Assembly (NCBI GenBank): GCA_012270865.1
Contig: JAAXHL010000063.1
Coordinates: 59,429-123,428, forward strand
Direction of reading: 5' to 3'
Origin: Candidatus Poribacteria bacterium
GTDB lineage: Bacteria; Poribacteria; WGA-4E; WGA-3G
DNA length: 64,000 bases
Position 1 is the stretch's first letter, and every line of letters starts with the position of its first letter. The position numbers were made by a program, and so were the translations under genes. The notes under the pieces are model-generated. The model did no database searches. It was not told the DNA's origin and was given only the letters and a program-made list of their open reading frames with translations. Positions 15,953 through 25,020 of this stretch are shown in pieces.

Positions 15953-17341
15953 CTATGGATAACAAAAAGTATCGGACGAACTATCGCCACCTTGCAAACG
16001 AATCTGATGGGCGCGACTGTCGCCGAAACCTACGAAGAAGTTAGGATCCAATTCCAATCCGCCGTCCGGATTCACATCAGCCTTCACCATCCATCCGTTT
16101 GCGCCGTCTGGGTAGAACTGATTATCCCAGGCGACGTAGAGGGAATTCGTGAAATAGAGGCGTTTGCCATCGCGACTCAATTCAACCATCTGGGGTCCGC
16201 CACTGACGGGTCCAGCAGCCGGATGCGGGTGCGATTTTGTAATACCGCCAATCTTCACGGTGCCAGTATGCTTCGGGTTGAACGGATCGGAAACATCGTA
16301 TTGCAACAACTCACCGGTACCCCAACAAGAGACGTAGAGGAATTTATCATCCAAGGAGAGGATATGATCCGTGACAAGGGGTGGAATCATGCCGATGTCC
16401 TTCAAAGCGGGTGGCAAATCATCTGGATTTTCTGGTGCTTGCGCCGGAATATCAATGATTTTCTGGATGCCCCAGTCGTCTCCGTCTTTGTACCACGTCC
16501 AGATGGAGCTGGAGAGGTCGTTCATATTCAGTACAGCATTGACGAATCCGTAAGCCTTTGTTGGGTCGTGTGCGGGACGTAGTTCCAAGATCATCTGGTA
16601 GTCATCGCCGAGGTCCAAGGTCTGGATGTTCTTCCGATGGCGGATATCCCAAATATGGATTTTATGCCCGAACTTGCGTTCACCCAAGTCTTCGAGACTC
16701 ACGCCGTTCTCAATCATTCCGGGATAGCCCCACTCACTGGTAACAGCGATGTCGTATCCGAGATGCCACCAGAAATCGTAAGAGAGGGATTGAGAGCCGC
16801 GTTCAACTTCCCATTGCCCCAGGATATTAAAGTTGTAATGATCCATGAGGAATATCCCGCCGGGACCCTCTTCGGAACCTGCCGAGGCGAGCGCGCTGAT
16901 ATAGATACCTTCGGGTCCACAATGGACTGTATGTGGACGGGTATATCCGGATCGGTCTTCAACTTCCTTGGCATCCAAAGTTTTAATAAGTTTCGGTGCC
17001 TTGGGGTCCCCCTTCACATCAAGGATATAGATATGGGAACCTCGGAGTGCTGGCACAACGAGATAGCGGCGTTCTACGTAAGGGTGCGGCGCGTAGGGAC
17101 AGAGTGCTGCACTGCATGCGTTCCATCCGAAATGATGGATTTCGTCCCGAACACCGAGTTCCAATTTATTGACAATCTGACCATAAGTATCAGACCCTTC
17201 GTTGAGGTCAACCACACACATAGCATCGGGTTTTCCATCGTCCCGAGGTGCAGCGACATAAGCAAGTTCTTCAATAGGTGCCTCAATCGCCATCTTCGGC
17301 GACGGGTAAAAGGTTGGGTCTGGTTTCCACTGTTGTAACAA
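15953..17341 (-). CDS. Selenium-binding protein family (SBP56/SELENBP1, methanethiol oxidase-like)
   Basis: A 462-residue beta-propeller of the SELENBP1 family. Known members oxidise methanethiol to H2S, formaldehyde and H2O2, a step in dimethylsulfide or DMSP breakdown. Seen here: His69-His70, Cys76 and Cys81 in DEIHHFGWNACSAALCPY, RPHTVHCGPEGIYISAL, and SGGPQMVELSRDGKRLYFTNS near the C-terminus. It starts at a TTG with AAGGAGAATAAAC upstream. There is no signal peptide. Its presence with a BCCT transporter would suit DMSP/methylated-sulfur metabolism, as an inference. Confidence 0.9.
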   Translation of the reverse strand: MLQQWKPDPTFYPSPKMAIEAPIEELAYVAAPRDDGKPDAMCVVDLNEGSDTYGQIVNKLELGVRDEIHHFGWNACSAALCPYAPHPYVERRYLVVPALRGSHIYILDVKGDPKAPKLIKTLDAKEVEDRSGYTRPHTVHCGPEGIYISALASAGSEEGPGGIFLMDHYNFNILGQWEVERGSQSLSYDFWWHLGYDIAVTSEWGYPGMIENGVSLEDLGERKFGHKIHIWDIRHRKNIQTLDLGDDYQMILELRPAHDPTKAYGFVNAVLNMNDLSSSIWTWYKDGDDWGIQKIIDIPAQAPENPDDLPPALKDIGMIPPLVTDHILSLDDKFLYVSCWGTGELLQYDVSDPFNPKHTGTVKIGGITKSHPHPAAGPVSGGPQMVELSRDGKRLYFTNSLYVAWDNQFYPDGANGWMVKADVNPDGGLELDPNFFVGFGDSRAHQIRLQGGDSSSDTFCYP

Positions 17342-17382
17342 GTTTATTCTCCTTTTTCAGAGTTTTCGGTTGTTAGCGTACT

Positions 17383-17426
17383 GGTTATCAGTTTTCAGTA
17401 CGGTTTTTCTGCGAAAAACCTTTCAG
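17383..17426 (-). repeat. Dispersed imperfect hairpin repeat (copy 1)
   Basis: On the minus strand CTGAAAGGTTTTTCGCAG followed by AAAAACCGTACTGAAAAC. It matches in inverse orientation the element at 55738-55781, including a hairpin core. It lies in the spacer upstream of the SELENBP1-like gene. Confidence 0.65.
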
Positions 17427-17505
17427 TTTTCAGACAGAGGAAGCCTTGGAACTATCCAAAATCTCTTGTAACTGATAACTGACGACTGACGACTGTTGCT
17501 ATTTT

Positions 17506-18378
17506 TCATCGGTTTGTGCGATCAAGCCAACCCGGTAGCTTGATGTTTTCAGAGAGTTCCCACGCAGTCAAATAGAGCGAAGCCGTCCAACGTACGCCTT
17601 CGCGCGCTTGATTGTTTGTGAAATCAACCAATGTGGGTGTCGGGTTTTTCAGGTCTTTCCAGTCCTCCGCGAGTTCGTAGACGCTGTCCACTAAACTGAA
17701 TCCTGTTTTAACCTGTTTTATTATTGCTGGCATTAAGTCACCAACGGCTTTAACCTCTTGTGCTTTCGCGAGTTTTGTCGGATCCAGTTTCAACATTTCA
17801 ATAGCTGAATCGACTTTTTCATGGATACCGGCATGTAAGCGTGTTCCGTCCTCCTGAACAATGCCGTCGAAATGAATTGTCAGGTGCAACGGTTGACACA
17901 TATCCTGGGCATAGTGTGCGAGAAACCCGGCATAGAGAAAGCATTTGTTCTGGATCATCGGATTGTCGGGCCACTTCCGATACTCTGCGAAAGCAAGAGC
18001 GAGCCGTTCTGTCCATTCTGCCACCGCATACGGGAGTGTACCAACTGTCCGGGGTGCAAGTCCTAACTCCGCACACAACTTAATGTGTGCCTCGCGTCCG
18101 TCTGGGATCGGATGCTCTTTTAGCAATTCCACATCGATGTAATGTTCACCGTATTCAGCCTGTCGTGCGTGCGGTATGCTACGATCCTTGGATAGGTCTG
18201 GGTCGTAGGCACAATGAGCGATCATTTTTCCGGCGGATCGGAAAAATTCGGGCATCTCTTCGGGAAGTACCTTGACGGATGCCTGTGTCATGATATCGTG
18301 TCCGCCGCCCCACCATGCCCACGCTGGTGTGATGAGGAATATCGAAAATAGAATAAGAATGTTACAGAAACGTTTCAT
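17506..18378 (-). CDS. Secreted phospholipase C/P1-nuclease-fold protein
   Basis: A 290-residue protein. The signal peptide is cleaved after AWA (residue 21), leaving Trp22 at the mature N-terminus, as in zinc phospholipase C and S1/P1 nucleases, where that Trp is a zinc ligand. Further likely ligands are His27 in GGGHD, GEHYIDVE, and HYAQDMCQPLHL. Typical activity is hydrolysis of phospholipid headgroups or single-stranded nucleic acid 3' phosphates; which one cannot be told. AAAAGGAGAAGC precedes the ATG. It is 14 bp after the DUF362 gene's stop and probably co-transcribed. Confidence 0.8.
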   Translation of the reverse strand: MKRFCNILILFSIFLITPAWAWWGGGHDIMTQASVKVLPEEMPEFFRSAGKMIAHCAYDPDLSKDRSIPHARQAEYGEHYIDVELLKEHPIPDGREAHIKLCAELGLAPRTVGTLPYAVAEWTERLALAFAEYRKWPDNPMIQNKCFLYAGFLAHYAQDMCQPLHLTIHFDGIVQEDGTRLHAGIHEKVDSAIEMLKLDPTKLAKAQEVKAVGDLMPAIIKQVKTGFSLVDSVYELAEDWKDLKNPTPTLVDFTNNQAREGVRWTASLYLTAWELSENIKLPGWLDRTNR

Positions 18379-18392
18379 GCTTCTCCTTTTTA

Positions 18393-19343
18393 TCAGTCAG
18401 CGGCGAGATAATCCTCAGCGTTCGTTTCCTGCCACTGGAACTGCTGTTCAGTTGTTTCATGCGGTTTAAACGATGTCGCGATCGTCTCAACGGCGGGTCC
18501 AACGATGTCAATCTTGCTTAGGTCTGCGGTGCCGTATCCCATTTCGTTGGCATAATAGAATAGCCCGATCTCCAAGGGTTCAAACCCCATCGCCTTTGAC
18601 GTGACTGCATCCGCTGCGAACACATCTCCACTGACGATGGCAATCCCGAGCGGAACGGAATCGGTGCCACCGGGTCCGTTGCCTTGTAGTCCGACGGTGC
18701 CGTCAACGATAGCGATGTCGGGTTTGAGATACTTTGAAAGCCTGAGCAGATTGATATTCAGCGTTTGCGCTTCGCGTGGTAGCATCCGGTCTGCGTGGCT
18801 ATGGTAGCCGTGCATTTTAATCCGATCCTCTTTATGCAGGGTGCCCATAATCATATTCTTCATCGCGAGTGTCACGACTCCAGCATCATGCGTTTTAGCA
18901 ATAGCAACAGAAATCGTGCAAGGACAATCGAGGACGGTCTTCGGCATGCGGACGGTCTCTTCGTCGCGTCCGGAGAGAAACACTTTCGTCTCGACCCATT
19001 CGGTCTCTTGATGCAAATCGACGAGCCGGATCGGGACATCGTATTCTGCTTGGAGTGCCTCGTAGCCGAAAATTTGGAACGCCTCGCCAGAAAATTTCTC
19101 ATTCGCGCCTTCGGCGATGATGACCTCTTTCGGTGGTTGTGGCGTGCTCAACAGAAAATCCAATGCACCCCGCATGGCATCTACGTGTGATGAAGCGAGT
19201 TGATTTGTGCTGGAGAGGAAATTCGGTTTCAACAGCACCTGCTCCCGGACTTTCGGTGTGAGATCGGTACGTATATTGTCCAACGCCTGAAAAACGTTAG
19301 AACGTCGCCTGCCGGTTTTGGCAAGCCCAACTTTGGTGACCAT
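18393..19343 (-). CDS. DUF362 domain protein
   Basis: The start is set at ATG 19343 (MVTKVGLAKTG), which has AAAAGGAGAAAG upstream; an ATG 11 codons earlier is less likely. About 316 residues. DUF362 features are VLLKPNFLSS near residue 39, EVIIAEGAN, and AIVDGTVGLQGNGPGG with SGDVFAADAVTSKAMGF near the C-terminus. Family members often carry or accompany ferredoxin domains, absent here. Function unknown. It lies in a tight row with the OB-like lipoprotein (15 bp) and phospholipase-like gene. Confidence 0.88.
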   Translation of the reverse strand: MVTKVGLAKTGRRRSNVFQALDNIRTDLTPKVREQVLLKPNFLSSTNQLASSHVDAMRGALDFLLSTPQPPKEVIIAEGANEKFSGEAFQIFGYEALQAEYDVPIRLVDLHQETEWVETKVFLSGRDEETVRMPKTVLDCPCTISVAIAKTHDAGVVTLAMKNMIMGTLHKEDRIKMHGYHSHADRMLPREAQTLNINLLRLSKYLKPDIAIVDGTVGLQGNGPGGTDSVPLGIAIVSGDVFAADAVTSKAMGFEPLEIGLFYYANEMGYGTADLSKIDIVGPAVETIATSFKPHETTEQQFQWQETNAEDYLAAD

Positions 19344-19357
19344 AAACTTTCTCCTTT

Positions 19358-19765
19358 TCAACGAACGACATAACAATTTCTGAGAATCACTGAACCAGAT
19401 ATATTATCTACGGAAACTTGTCCAGAGATGGTCACAAATTGTCCTACAAACAGAGTCATAAGTTCAATTCTTTTAGTGTCAGGAAATAGGCAGTGAACCT
19501 TCGCTAAACCGACACCGCCCAATTCCACGTAAGGTTTTCCACCGATCTGGGAAATAATGGAAAACGGAATTCCGATAGTATCTGATCGGTAACCGATTTC
19601 AGAGATTATGCCATAAACTTTAACATCTTCTCCAAGTTGGTAATTACCAAAAACCAATTCATACGCCGGGATGCTATCATCGGATTCGAGAGATTCAAGA
19701 CCACAACCGATAATACCTGCCGAGAGTGAGAGCATAAAAACTGTCAAAATTATCCTGAATTTCAT
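19358..19765 (-). CDS. Small lipoprotein, possible OB-fold
   Basis: A 135-residue protein with a signal peptide and lipobox at GIIGC (Cys21). The mature part has alternating strands (EDVKVYGIISEIGY, GQFVTISGQVSVDNISGSVILRNC) of the tRNA_anti-like/OB type seen in small envelope proteins. GGAGGGGATC precedes the ATG. Function unknown. Confidence 0.7.
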   Translation of the reverse strand: MKFRIILTVFMLSLSAGIIGCGLESLESDDSIPAYELVFGNYQLGEDVKVYGIISEIGYRSDTIGIPFSIISQIGGKPYVELGGVGLAKVHCLFPDTKRIELMTLFVGQFVTISGQVSVDNISGSVILRNCYVVR

Positions 19766-19807
19766 GATCCCCTCCTGATAAGAAAGTTACGGTACAACGG
19801 ACTGCCT

Positions 19808-20704
19808 CTATAAATTATGGGATGGAAGCAGAGAACGCAGGAAACCGTTATGTTCTTCCAACAATGCGATAGCGTCGGTTGCATCTATCCGTTTTGTGAG
19901 CATGACAATAGCGACCTTTGCGTGCCCATCTGCCTGTGTTAGTGCTTCCTCGGCTGTCGCTGCATCTACACCCGTGACGGTTTGAACGATCCGAATACTC
20001 CGCGCAACCAGTTTCGCGTTAGAGGCGTGGACATCTACCATCAGATTGTTATAGACTTTACCGAGTTTGATCATCGCAGCGGTTGTGAGCATATTCAGCA
20101 CCAACTTTGTGGCAGTTCCGGCTTTCAAACGCGTTGATCCGGTGATAATTTCCGGTCCGACAATCGGTGTGATGAAATGCGTCACGCACGCCTTTAGGTG
20201 TGCGGGTGGCGGCACACAGCAGAGAAATATCGTCGTTGCCCCGATGGCGTGTGCTTCTTTCAATGCACCGATAACGTAAGGTGTTCGTCCACTGCTTGCG
20301 ATGCCGACGAGTACATCTTGCGATGTGAGTTTACGTTCTCGGATCGCTTGTGCCCCGCGTTCGGGTTTGTCCTCCTCGCCTTCCACCGAACGACGCAAGG
20401 CGACATCACCACCGGCAATGATCCCCTGTACCATCTCTGGCGGTGTGCTAAAGGTGGGCGGGCATTCAGAGGCATCCAATACGCCGAGTCTACCGCTTGT
20501 TCCTGCACCGACATAAAACAATCTACCACCGGATTGAAAGGCGGCGACACACAGGTCAATTGCGTGTGCGATTGCTTCGGATTCCACTTCTACCGCTGCG
20601 ACGGCTTTTTTATCCTCTTCATGAAAGATCCGAACGATCTCTGATGCGGATTTCAGGTCTATGTCAATAGAATTCGGATTTCGCTGCTCGGTTGTTGACT
20701 GCAT
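19808..20704 (-). CDS. murQ: N-acetylmuramic acid 6-phosphate etherase
   Basis: A 298-residue MurQ of normal length. It cleaves the lactyl ether of MurNAc-6-P to GlcNAc-6-P and lactate in peptidoglycan recycling. It shows YVGAGTSGRLGVLDASECPP at 64-83 (SIS domain, catalytic Glu80), SVEGEEDKPERGAQ near 110-123 with the second catalytic Glu, and GIASSGRTPYVIGAL. The C-terminal helical UBA-like part is present. It is adjacent to a BadF-type sugar kinase 25 bp upstream, which would supply the phosphorylated amino sugar. Confidence 0.97.
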   Translation of the reverse strand: MQSTTEQRNPNSIDIDLKSASEIVRIFHEEDKKAVAAVEVESEAIAHAIDLCVAAFQSGGRLFYVGAGTSGRLGVLDASECPPTFSTPPEMVQGIIAGGDVALRRSVEGEEDKPERGAQAIRERKLTSQDVLVGIASSGRTPYVIGALKEAHAIGATTIFLCCVPPPAHLKACVTHFITPIVGPEIITGSTRLKAGTATKLVLNMLTTAAMIKLGKVYNNLMVDVHASNAKLVARSIRIVQTVTGVDAATAEEALTQADGHAKVAIVMLTKRIDATDAIALLEEHNGFLRSLLPSHNL

Positions 20705-20729
20705 GGGCTACTTTACTAATGATAGTTTC

Positions 20730-21638
20730 CTATGATAACTTCGCTTGCGCTAACAGGACAGCACCGTACGCTGGGTCGTGTTTCGGCAGATGTACGGACG
20801 CGTTCGGTGCAATCCGCGCGAACTGGTGGCGGAGTTTATCCGCGAACATCGGTTGATGGATAAGGTTACCACCGTTGAGCACAATATCGAACGTCCCATC
20901 GAATCCTAACTGATTAATCACACTGTTTGCAGCGCAGACGAGTTCATCGGTGGCATCGTCAACAATTTGTTCCGCGATCGTGTCCGTTGCTCGGGCAGCG
21001 TCAAAGACGACTTCAGCCAATTGTGCGATGGTCTCCCGACTGGCAGCGTGTGTCCAGCGGATGAGTTCGTCCGGTGCGTTCAGTTCGAGTTCATCCAGAA
21101 TTCGGTGTGTCAAATCTGTAGAACAGCCTCTGCCATCGGCAGCGCGAACGACAGCACGAAGTCCCTTTATGGCGATATCGTAGCCGCTGCCTTCATCACC
21201 GAGCAGGTACCCCCACCCACTCGCTCTCGCGTCTTTGCCGTCAGCGTTGATACCGTAGACGATAGCACCGGTTCCTGAGATCACAATCACGCCGTGCTGT
21301 TTCTCGGTACCGCCGACGAGTGCGATGTGTGCGTCGTGTGTGAGGATACGATTTTCGCTGATGCCGAGTTCGTCACAAATTCTGCCGATTATTTTTTTAT
21401 CCTCGGCACGTCCCAAGCCTGCCATTCCCAAACAGAAACGGATAGAATCGGTTGACGGAATTCCTGCTTTTTCACGGAGTTCACCGATGACGTTTTCCAA
21501 TATAGCCCGCGTCTCTGCCTCACCAACGACGTGGTAGTTTGATGGACCCGATTCAACCTGTGCGAGGTGTTCCCCTGTTTCTGTGGTCAGGATACCGACA
21601 GTTCTTGTCCCGCCGCCATCAATTCCGACGATGTACAT
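20730..21638 (-). CDS. BadF/BadG-type N-acetyl sugar kinase
   Basis: The start is set at ATG 21638 (MYIVGIDGGGTRT), giving about 302 residues; an upstream ATG at 21695 adds 19 residues unlike the family. ASKHA motifs are GIDGGGTRTVG (phosphate 1), GTGAIVYGI (phosphate 2) and GWGYLLGDEGSGYDIAIKGL, typical of GlcNAc kinases. Adjacent murQ suggests it phosphorylates GlcNAc or MurNAc from recycled peptidoglycan. The downstream spacing of 25 bp supports one operon. Confidence 0.88.
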   Translation of the reverse strand: MYIVGIDGGGTRTVGILTTETGEHLAQVESGPSNYHVVGEAETRAILENVIGELREKAGIPSTDSIRFCLGMAGLGRAEDKKIIGRICDELGISENRILTHDAHIALVGGTEKQHGVIVISGTGAIVYGINADGKDARASGWGYLLGDEGSGYDIAIKGLRAVVRAADGRGCSTDLTHRILDELELNAPDELIRWTHAASRETIAQLAEVVFDAARATDTIAEQIVDDATDELVCAANSVINQLGFDGTFDIVLNGGNLIHQPMFADKLRHQFARIAPNASVHLPKHDPAYGAVLLAQAKLS

Positions 21639-21903
21639 AATACGCGGATGTAGCACTCCTAAGATGTGTGAGTACGCCCTATTTCGTGCAGTCAAGACTC
21701 AAGAACGCACCATTTTGTGCAGAATTTTATGACTATTCTGTAGAGCGTCCAATCCGTACAGTATCCTCCAAATTGGCACAAAACTTGCTATAATCGTACA
21801 CAGTTATCGGCAATTAGAGGTCGTTCGTCAGTAACATCAGGGTGATTTAGTTTTAACCAAATTATCGGATTTTCTAAATGTTTGATTTTTCTTTTCCAGT
21901 TCC

Positions 21904-21924
21904 GGTGCGGTTACAAACCGCACC
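21904..21924. repeat. Palindromic element GGTGCGGTT-ACA-AACCGCACC
   Basis: A perfect 9-bp stem with ACA loop, a compensatory-change variant of the GGCGGGGTT-ACA-AACCCCGCC family: the stem bases differ but pairing is kept. Confidence 0.8.
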
Positions 21925-21998
21925 TACCGGGCCTGGGGGTTCAAAATTGGACGAAAAAACTGAAAACTAAATAGCCCTGTCAGTAACATCTCTATGAC

Positions 21999-22027
21999 TT
22001 GACAATCCAGAGTAGATTCCGTATAAT
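21999..22027 (+). promoter_or_regulatory. Consensus sigma70 promoter of the YCF48-like gene
   Basis: TTGACA, a 17-nt spacer and TATAAT: both hexamers are perfect consensus. Predicted start of transcription is near 22034, 48 nt before the ATG. Confidence 0.8.
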
Positions 22028-22081
22028 GTAGTTTACCATGAGTAAAAAATAGATGCAATATAAATTTTGTTGGGGGTCAAA

Positions 22082-23041
22082 ATGTTGAAGAAAAACTATC
22101 TCGCGCTTATCGTCTTATGTGGTGTCTTTGGTTACTTCGGTTGTTCCGAAGACCCGGTTCAATTTGAGTGGCGCCAAGTTGAAAGCGGGACAAACGAACA
22201 CCTGTATGGGGTACATTTCTTGGACACGAAACACGGGTGGGCAGTCGGAACTGCGGGGACAATACTATCCAGTGCCGATGGTGGAATGACTTGGAATGCG
22301 GCAACTGAATCAAAAGACACTTTCACAGCGGTTAACTTCGCCACCCCGAATAACGGTTGGCTTACGAGTATCGGGAAGGTGCAATATACCGGTAGTGGCG
22401 GTGGTTCTTGGCGCATACAACATCAAGTCCGTGGCGTAGGTACTCGACCGCCGGGTGTCTTGGATATGCATTTCATCAGTACGGCTGAAGGTTGGGCAGT
22501 CGGCGGATCCGGGACTGTTATCCACACAACAGATGGCGGGAACCGTTGGAAAAGCCAGAGCAATCTTTCCAAGACGCATCTGTGGGGTGTCCATTTTGTG
22601 GATTCTGATCACGGTTGGATCGTTGGTGGCGGCGGCGAAAACGAGGACGCTGAGATACTCCATACCCGAGACGGCGGAGAACGGTGGGTTCAGCAGAGAA
22701 GTCATACAACTGACGAATTCTTATTTGCTGTCTATTTCGTGAACTTAACGCACGGCTGGATTGTAGGGTCGGATGGACTGATTCTGCGGACGACGGACGG
22801 CGGACGGACATGGCAGCAACAGAAATCGACTGTGGACCAAGCGTTGCGTGCCGTCGCTTTTCGAGACGAAAAACACGGGTGGGCAGTCGGCGAAAAAGGT
22901 TTAATCCTTCAGACAACAGATGGCGGTCAGACATGGAGCCGCTACCCAACACCGGTACAACATAACTTACAGGACATATATCTGTATAAAAATGCTGGTT
23001 GGATCGTCGGCGCGAGGGGAACAATCCTACGGAGTCAATAG
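22082..23041 (+). CDS. YCF48/BNR-type beta-propeller lipoprotein
   Basis: The start is set at ATG 22082 after GGGGGTCAAA; an in-frame TTG lies 5 codons earlier. About 319 residues. The signal peptide ends at lipobox GYFGC (Cys20). The rest is a run of about seven blades with the repeated pattern HGWAVGxxGTIL-TTDGGxTW, as in the YCF48/HCF136 photosystem-assembly-like and BNR proteins. A surface-anchored binding propeller is likely; the ligand is unknown. Confidence 0.88.
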   Translation: MLKKNYLALIVLCGVFGYFGCSEDPVQFEWRQVESGTNEHLYGVHFLDTKHGWAVGTAGTILSSADGGMTWNAATESKDTFTAVNFATPNNGWLTSIGKVQYTGSGGGSWRIQHQVRGVGTRPPGVLDMHFISTAEGWAVGGSGTVIHTTDGGNRWKSQSNLSKTHLWGVHFVDSDHGWIVGGGGENEDAEILHTRDGGERWVQQRSHTTDEFLFAVYFVNLTHGWIVGSDGLILRTTDGGRTWQQQKSTVDQALRAVAFRDEKHGWAVGEKGLILQTTDGGQTWSRYPTPVQHNLQDIYLYKNAGWIVGARGTILRSQ

Positions 23042-23074
23042 AGCCTATCTCATACTTAACAAGGCAGCGGCGCG

Positions 23075-23473
23075 TCATCCTCCAAAATTCCCGATTTTCA
23101 TTAGCCAGATAGATAAACAGAGGATAATCCCACTGATGACAACCAAATTCTGGGTTGCCGACGAGCAGCGGCTCCATGTCTGTTTTAACCGCGTCGGGAA
23201 GAATGCTGCTGCAATAGCCAACCCGACAACTAAAAAAGAGAACGGATGGTAATACCAGGCAATACCGAATTTGCCCTGAGCTAAAGCAACGCATGCCCGC
23301 GTCATACCACACCCCGGACACGCCAGCTCCGTTAACGAATGGAATACGCACGGAATCAGCGAAACATCTTCGGATGGTATTTCAGACACTGCGGTGTAGA
23401 GTCCTACTGCGCCTAAACCGATCAGAAATAGACGCGCGAGAAATGTATGGTTAAACATTAGGCGTTTGTCCAT
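23075..23473 (-). CDS. DUF2752 small membrane protein
   Basis: About 132 residues with three hydrophobic segments and the DUF2752 hallmark CPGCGMTRA in the middle, followed by WYYHPFSFLV. The two Cys may bind metal. The start is uncertain: ATG 23473 or 23458, both overlapping the stop of the DUF4234 gene, and neither has a clear ribosome site, which suggests translational coupling. It is convergent with the YCF48-like gene. Confidence 0.82.
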   Translation of the reverse strand: MDKRLMFNHTFLARLFLIGLGAVGLYTAVSEIPSEDVSLIPCVFHSLTELACPGCGMTRACVALAQGKFGIAWYYHPFSFLVVGLAIAAAFFPTRLKQTWSRCSSATQNLVVISGIILCLSIWLMKIGNFGG

Positions 23474-23837
23474 AGAGTCTGTTAATTTGGTGCTGCTGAA
23501 CGGCAAGTGAAGCGATACCTAAACCGAAAATCGCTAACAAAACACAGATGATGGGTAGACTTGAATCGAATACGACATCGTTATCGGCTTGTACTGTATT
23601 AATACCGTTCGCCATCTTATACTCGTAATAGATGCCATAGATGCCACAAGTGATAATCGAAAGCAGAAGCCACAACCAAAAAGAATACTCATCTCTCTTC
23701 AGCCAAGCATTGAGCGTCTCCATCTGTTTGTATTGCCAATAAAGTCCATAGATACCACAGGTAAGCAGGGACACCAAAATTCCAATTATGATATTCCGTC
23801 TACCTTCGTACTCTGGATATGGGTATTGATCGAGCAT
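23451..23837 (-). CDS. DUF4234-like membrane protein
   Basis: About 128 residues, start set at ATG 23837 after AAAGGAGAGTTTC. Two similar hydrophobic hairpins, LLTCGIYGLYWQYKQMETLN and IITCGIYGIYYEYKMANGIN, give an internal duplication typical of DUF4234 proteins. A third helix precedes the C-terminal tail. Function unknown. Overlaps the DUF2752 gene. Confidence 0.8.
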   Translation of the reverse strand: MLDQYPYPEYEGRRNIIIGILVSLLTCGIYGLYWQYKQMETLNAWLKRDEYSFWLWLLLSIITCGIYGIYYEYKMANGINTVQADNDVVFDSSLPIICVLLAIFGLGIASLAVQQHQINRLYGQTPNV

Positions 23838-23926
23838 GAAACTCTCCTTTTTTAAAAGAATATACAAGATTTGTAACGAATTATTTTCTCTTGAATCGGG
23901 CTGTTTTGATTGTTTGCTGTTAGGTC

Positions 23927-24964
23927 CTATTCGCGTGGAAGTGAGACCGTGTTGGGAACGACAATCTCACCAGCAACGATTTTTGCTTTCAGCGATTCAA
24001 CAGTCGCTATGATGTCGTCCGAAAGCAGCGGTTGGTTGTGTTCATCAACGGCATAACTGACACCGCCATCAGCGATACCAAAGTATCGGATACCTGCCAT
24101 AAAATTGTTTTCAATGGTTTCTTGGATGATCTGCTGAACAGAAGCCGGAATCTCTTTCGTCATACTCGTCAAGACAAGCCCTGGCGCGAGATGGTTACCG
24201 TTGTCGTCAACCCAGATGATGAATTTTTGTTGTTCCTGTGCTGCTTCAAGCACGCCTTGACCGGAGCCACCGGCAGCGACGTAAATCACATCAATCCCGT
24301 TGGCATATTGTGCTAAAGCCAACTCTTTCGCTTTTTCGGGTTGACCAAAACCTGTGGCATCTTCGCTAATGTATTCTACAGTGACATCCGCGTCTGGATT
24401 GACTGCGTGAACCCCAGCAATATAACCTGCCTCAAATTCGTGTAACAGAGGGACATCCGCGCCTCCGATATAACCGATCTTGTTGCTTTCCGATTTTAAA
24501 CCCGCAATTGCACCGACCAGAAACGAGCCTTCGTTGGATTTATAGTTCACAGAAGCGACATTTGGAATATCAAGTACAACATCAAAAATCGCAAATTTGA
24601 CATCAGGGAATTCGGGTGCGACGCGAGCAAGCACATCTCCCATCTGATAACCGGCTGTCAAAACAATGTCCGAATTTTGTGATGCGTCTCTTAGGAGCAT
24701 CTCTGTCGCTACAGGATCGTTTTCCATACCGTTGACTTCAGTTAGCGCAATTCCGAGTTCTTCCTCTGCCATCCGGACACCGATATGGAAGGCAGTACAG
24801 TAGGCAGCGGAACCGACGCAATCGCTCGGATATATCATGGTTACGCGGAGTGGTGCGCTTGACGGTTCGGGATGGGTTACGTCCGGAATCCTTTCGCAAC
24901 CGAAGATTAAAAGTAAACCGAATAGTAAGAAAAAGTATTTATGTAAGATGTTAAAACGTTTCAT
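23927..24964 (-). CDS. BMP/PnrA-type substrate-binding lipoprotein
   Basis: A 345-residue protein with a signal peptide and lipobox LIFGC (Cys23). The rest is a periplasmic binding fold of the basic membrane protein (PnrA/Med) family: IVLTAGYQMGDVLARVAPEFP, VASVNYKSNEGSFLVGAIAG, KIGYIGGADVPLLHEFEAGY and VAAGGSGQGVLEAA. Known relatives bind nucleosides for ABC import or sensing. No permease or ATPase genes are adjacent, so it is an orphan here. Confidence 0.9.
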   Translation of the reverse strand: MKRFNILHKYFFLLFGLLLIFGCERIPDVTHPEPSSAPLRVTMIYPSDCVGSAAYCTAFHIGVRMAEEELGIALTEVNGMENDPVATEMLLRDASQNSDIVLTAGYQMGDVLARVAPEFPDVKFAIFDVVLDIPNVASVNYKSNEGSFLVGAIAGLKSESNKIGYIGGADVPLLHEFEAGYIAGVHAVNPDADVTVEYISEDATGFGQPEKAKELALAQYANGIDVIYVAAGGSGQGVLEAAQEQQKFIIWVDDNGNHLAPGLVLTSMTKEIPASVQQIIQETIENNFMAGIRYFGIADGGVSYAVDEHNQPLLSDDIIATVESLKAKIVAGEIVVPNTVSLPRE

Positions 24965-25020
24965 AGTTCCTCGTTAAAAAATTTTATGATAAATATGAAT
25001 CATTGGAACTTTCACTCAGA

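Larger units (their letters stand above)
21639..22081. other. Intergenic region between divergent genes
   Basis: It holds the palindromic element at 21904-21924, an extended -10 (TGCTATAAT at 21786-21794) without a clear -35 box, and a consensus promoter at 21999-22027 serving the plus-strand gene. No additional ORF was convincing. Confidence 0.6.

Noticed and set aside
16637..17338. Long plus-strand ORF opposite the SELENBP1-like gene
   Set aside because: Antisense shadow of a well-supported family protein; no ribosome site or recognisable domain.
22518..23351. Minus-strand 277-codon ORF
   Set aside because: Lies across the YCF48-like and DUF2752 genes in antisense or another frame, with composition of a shadow.
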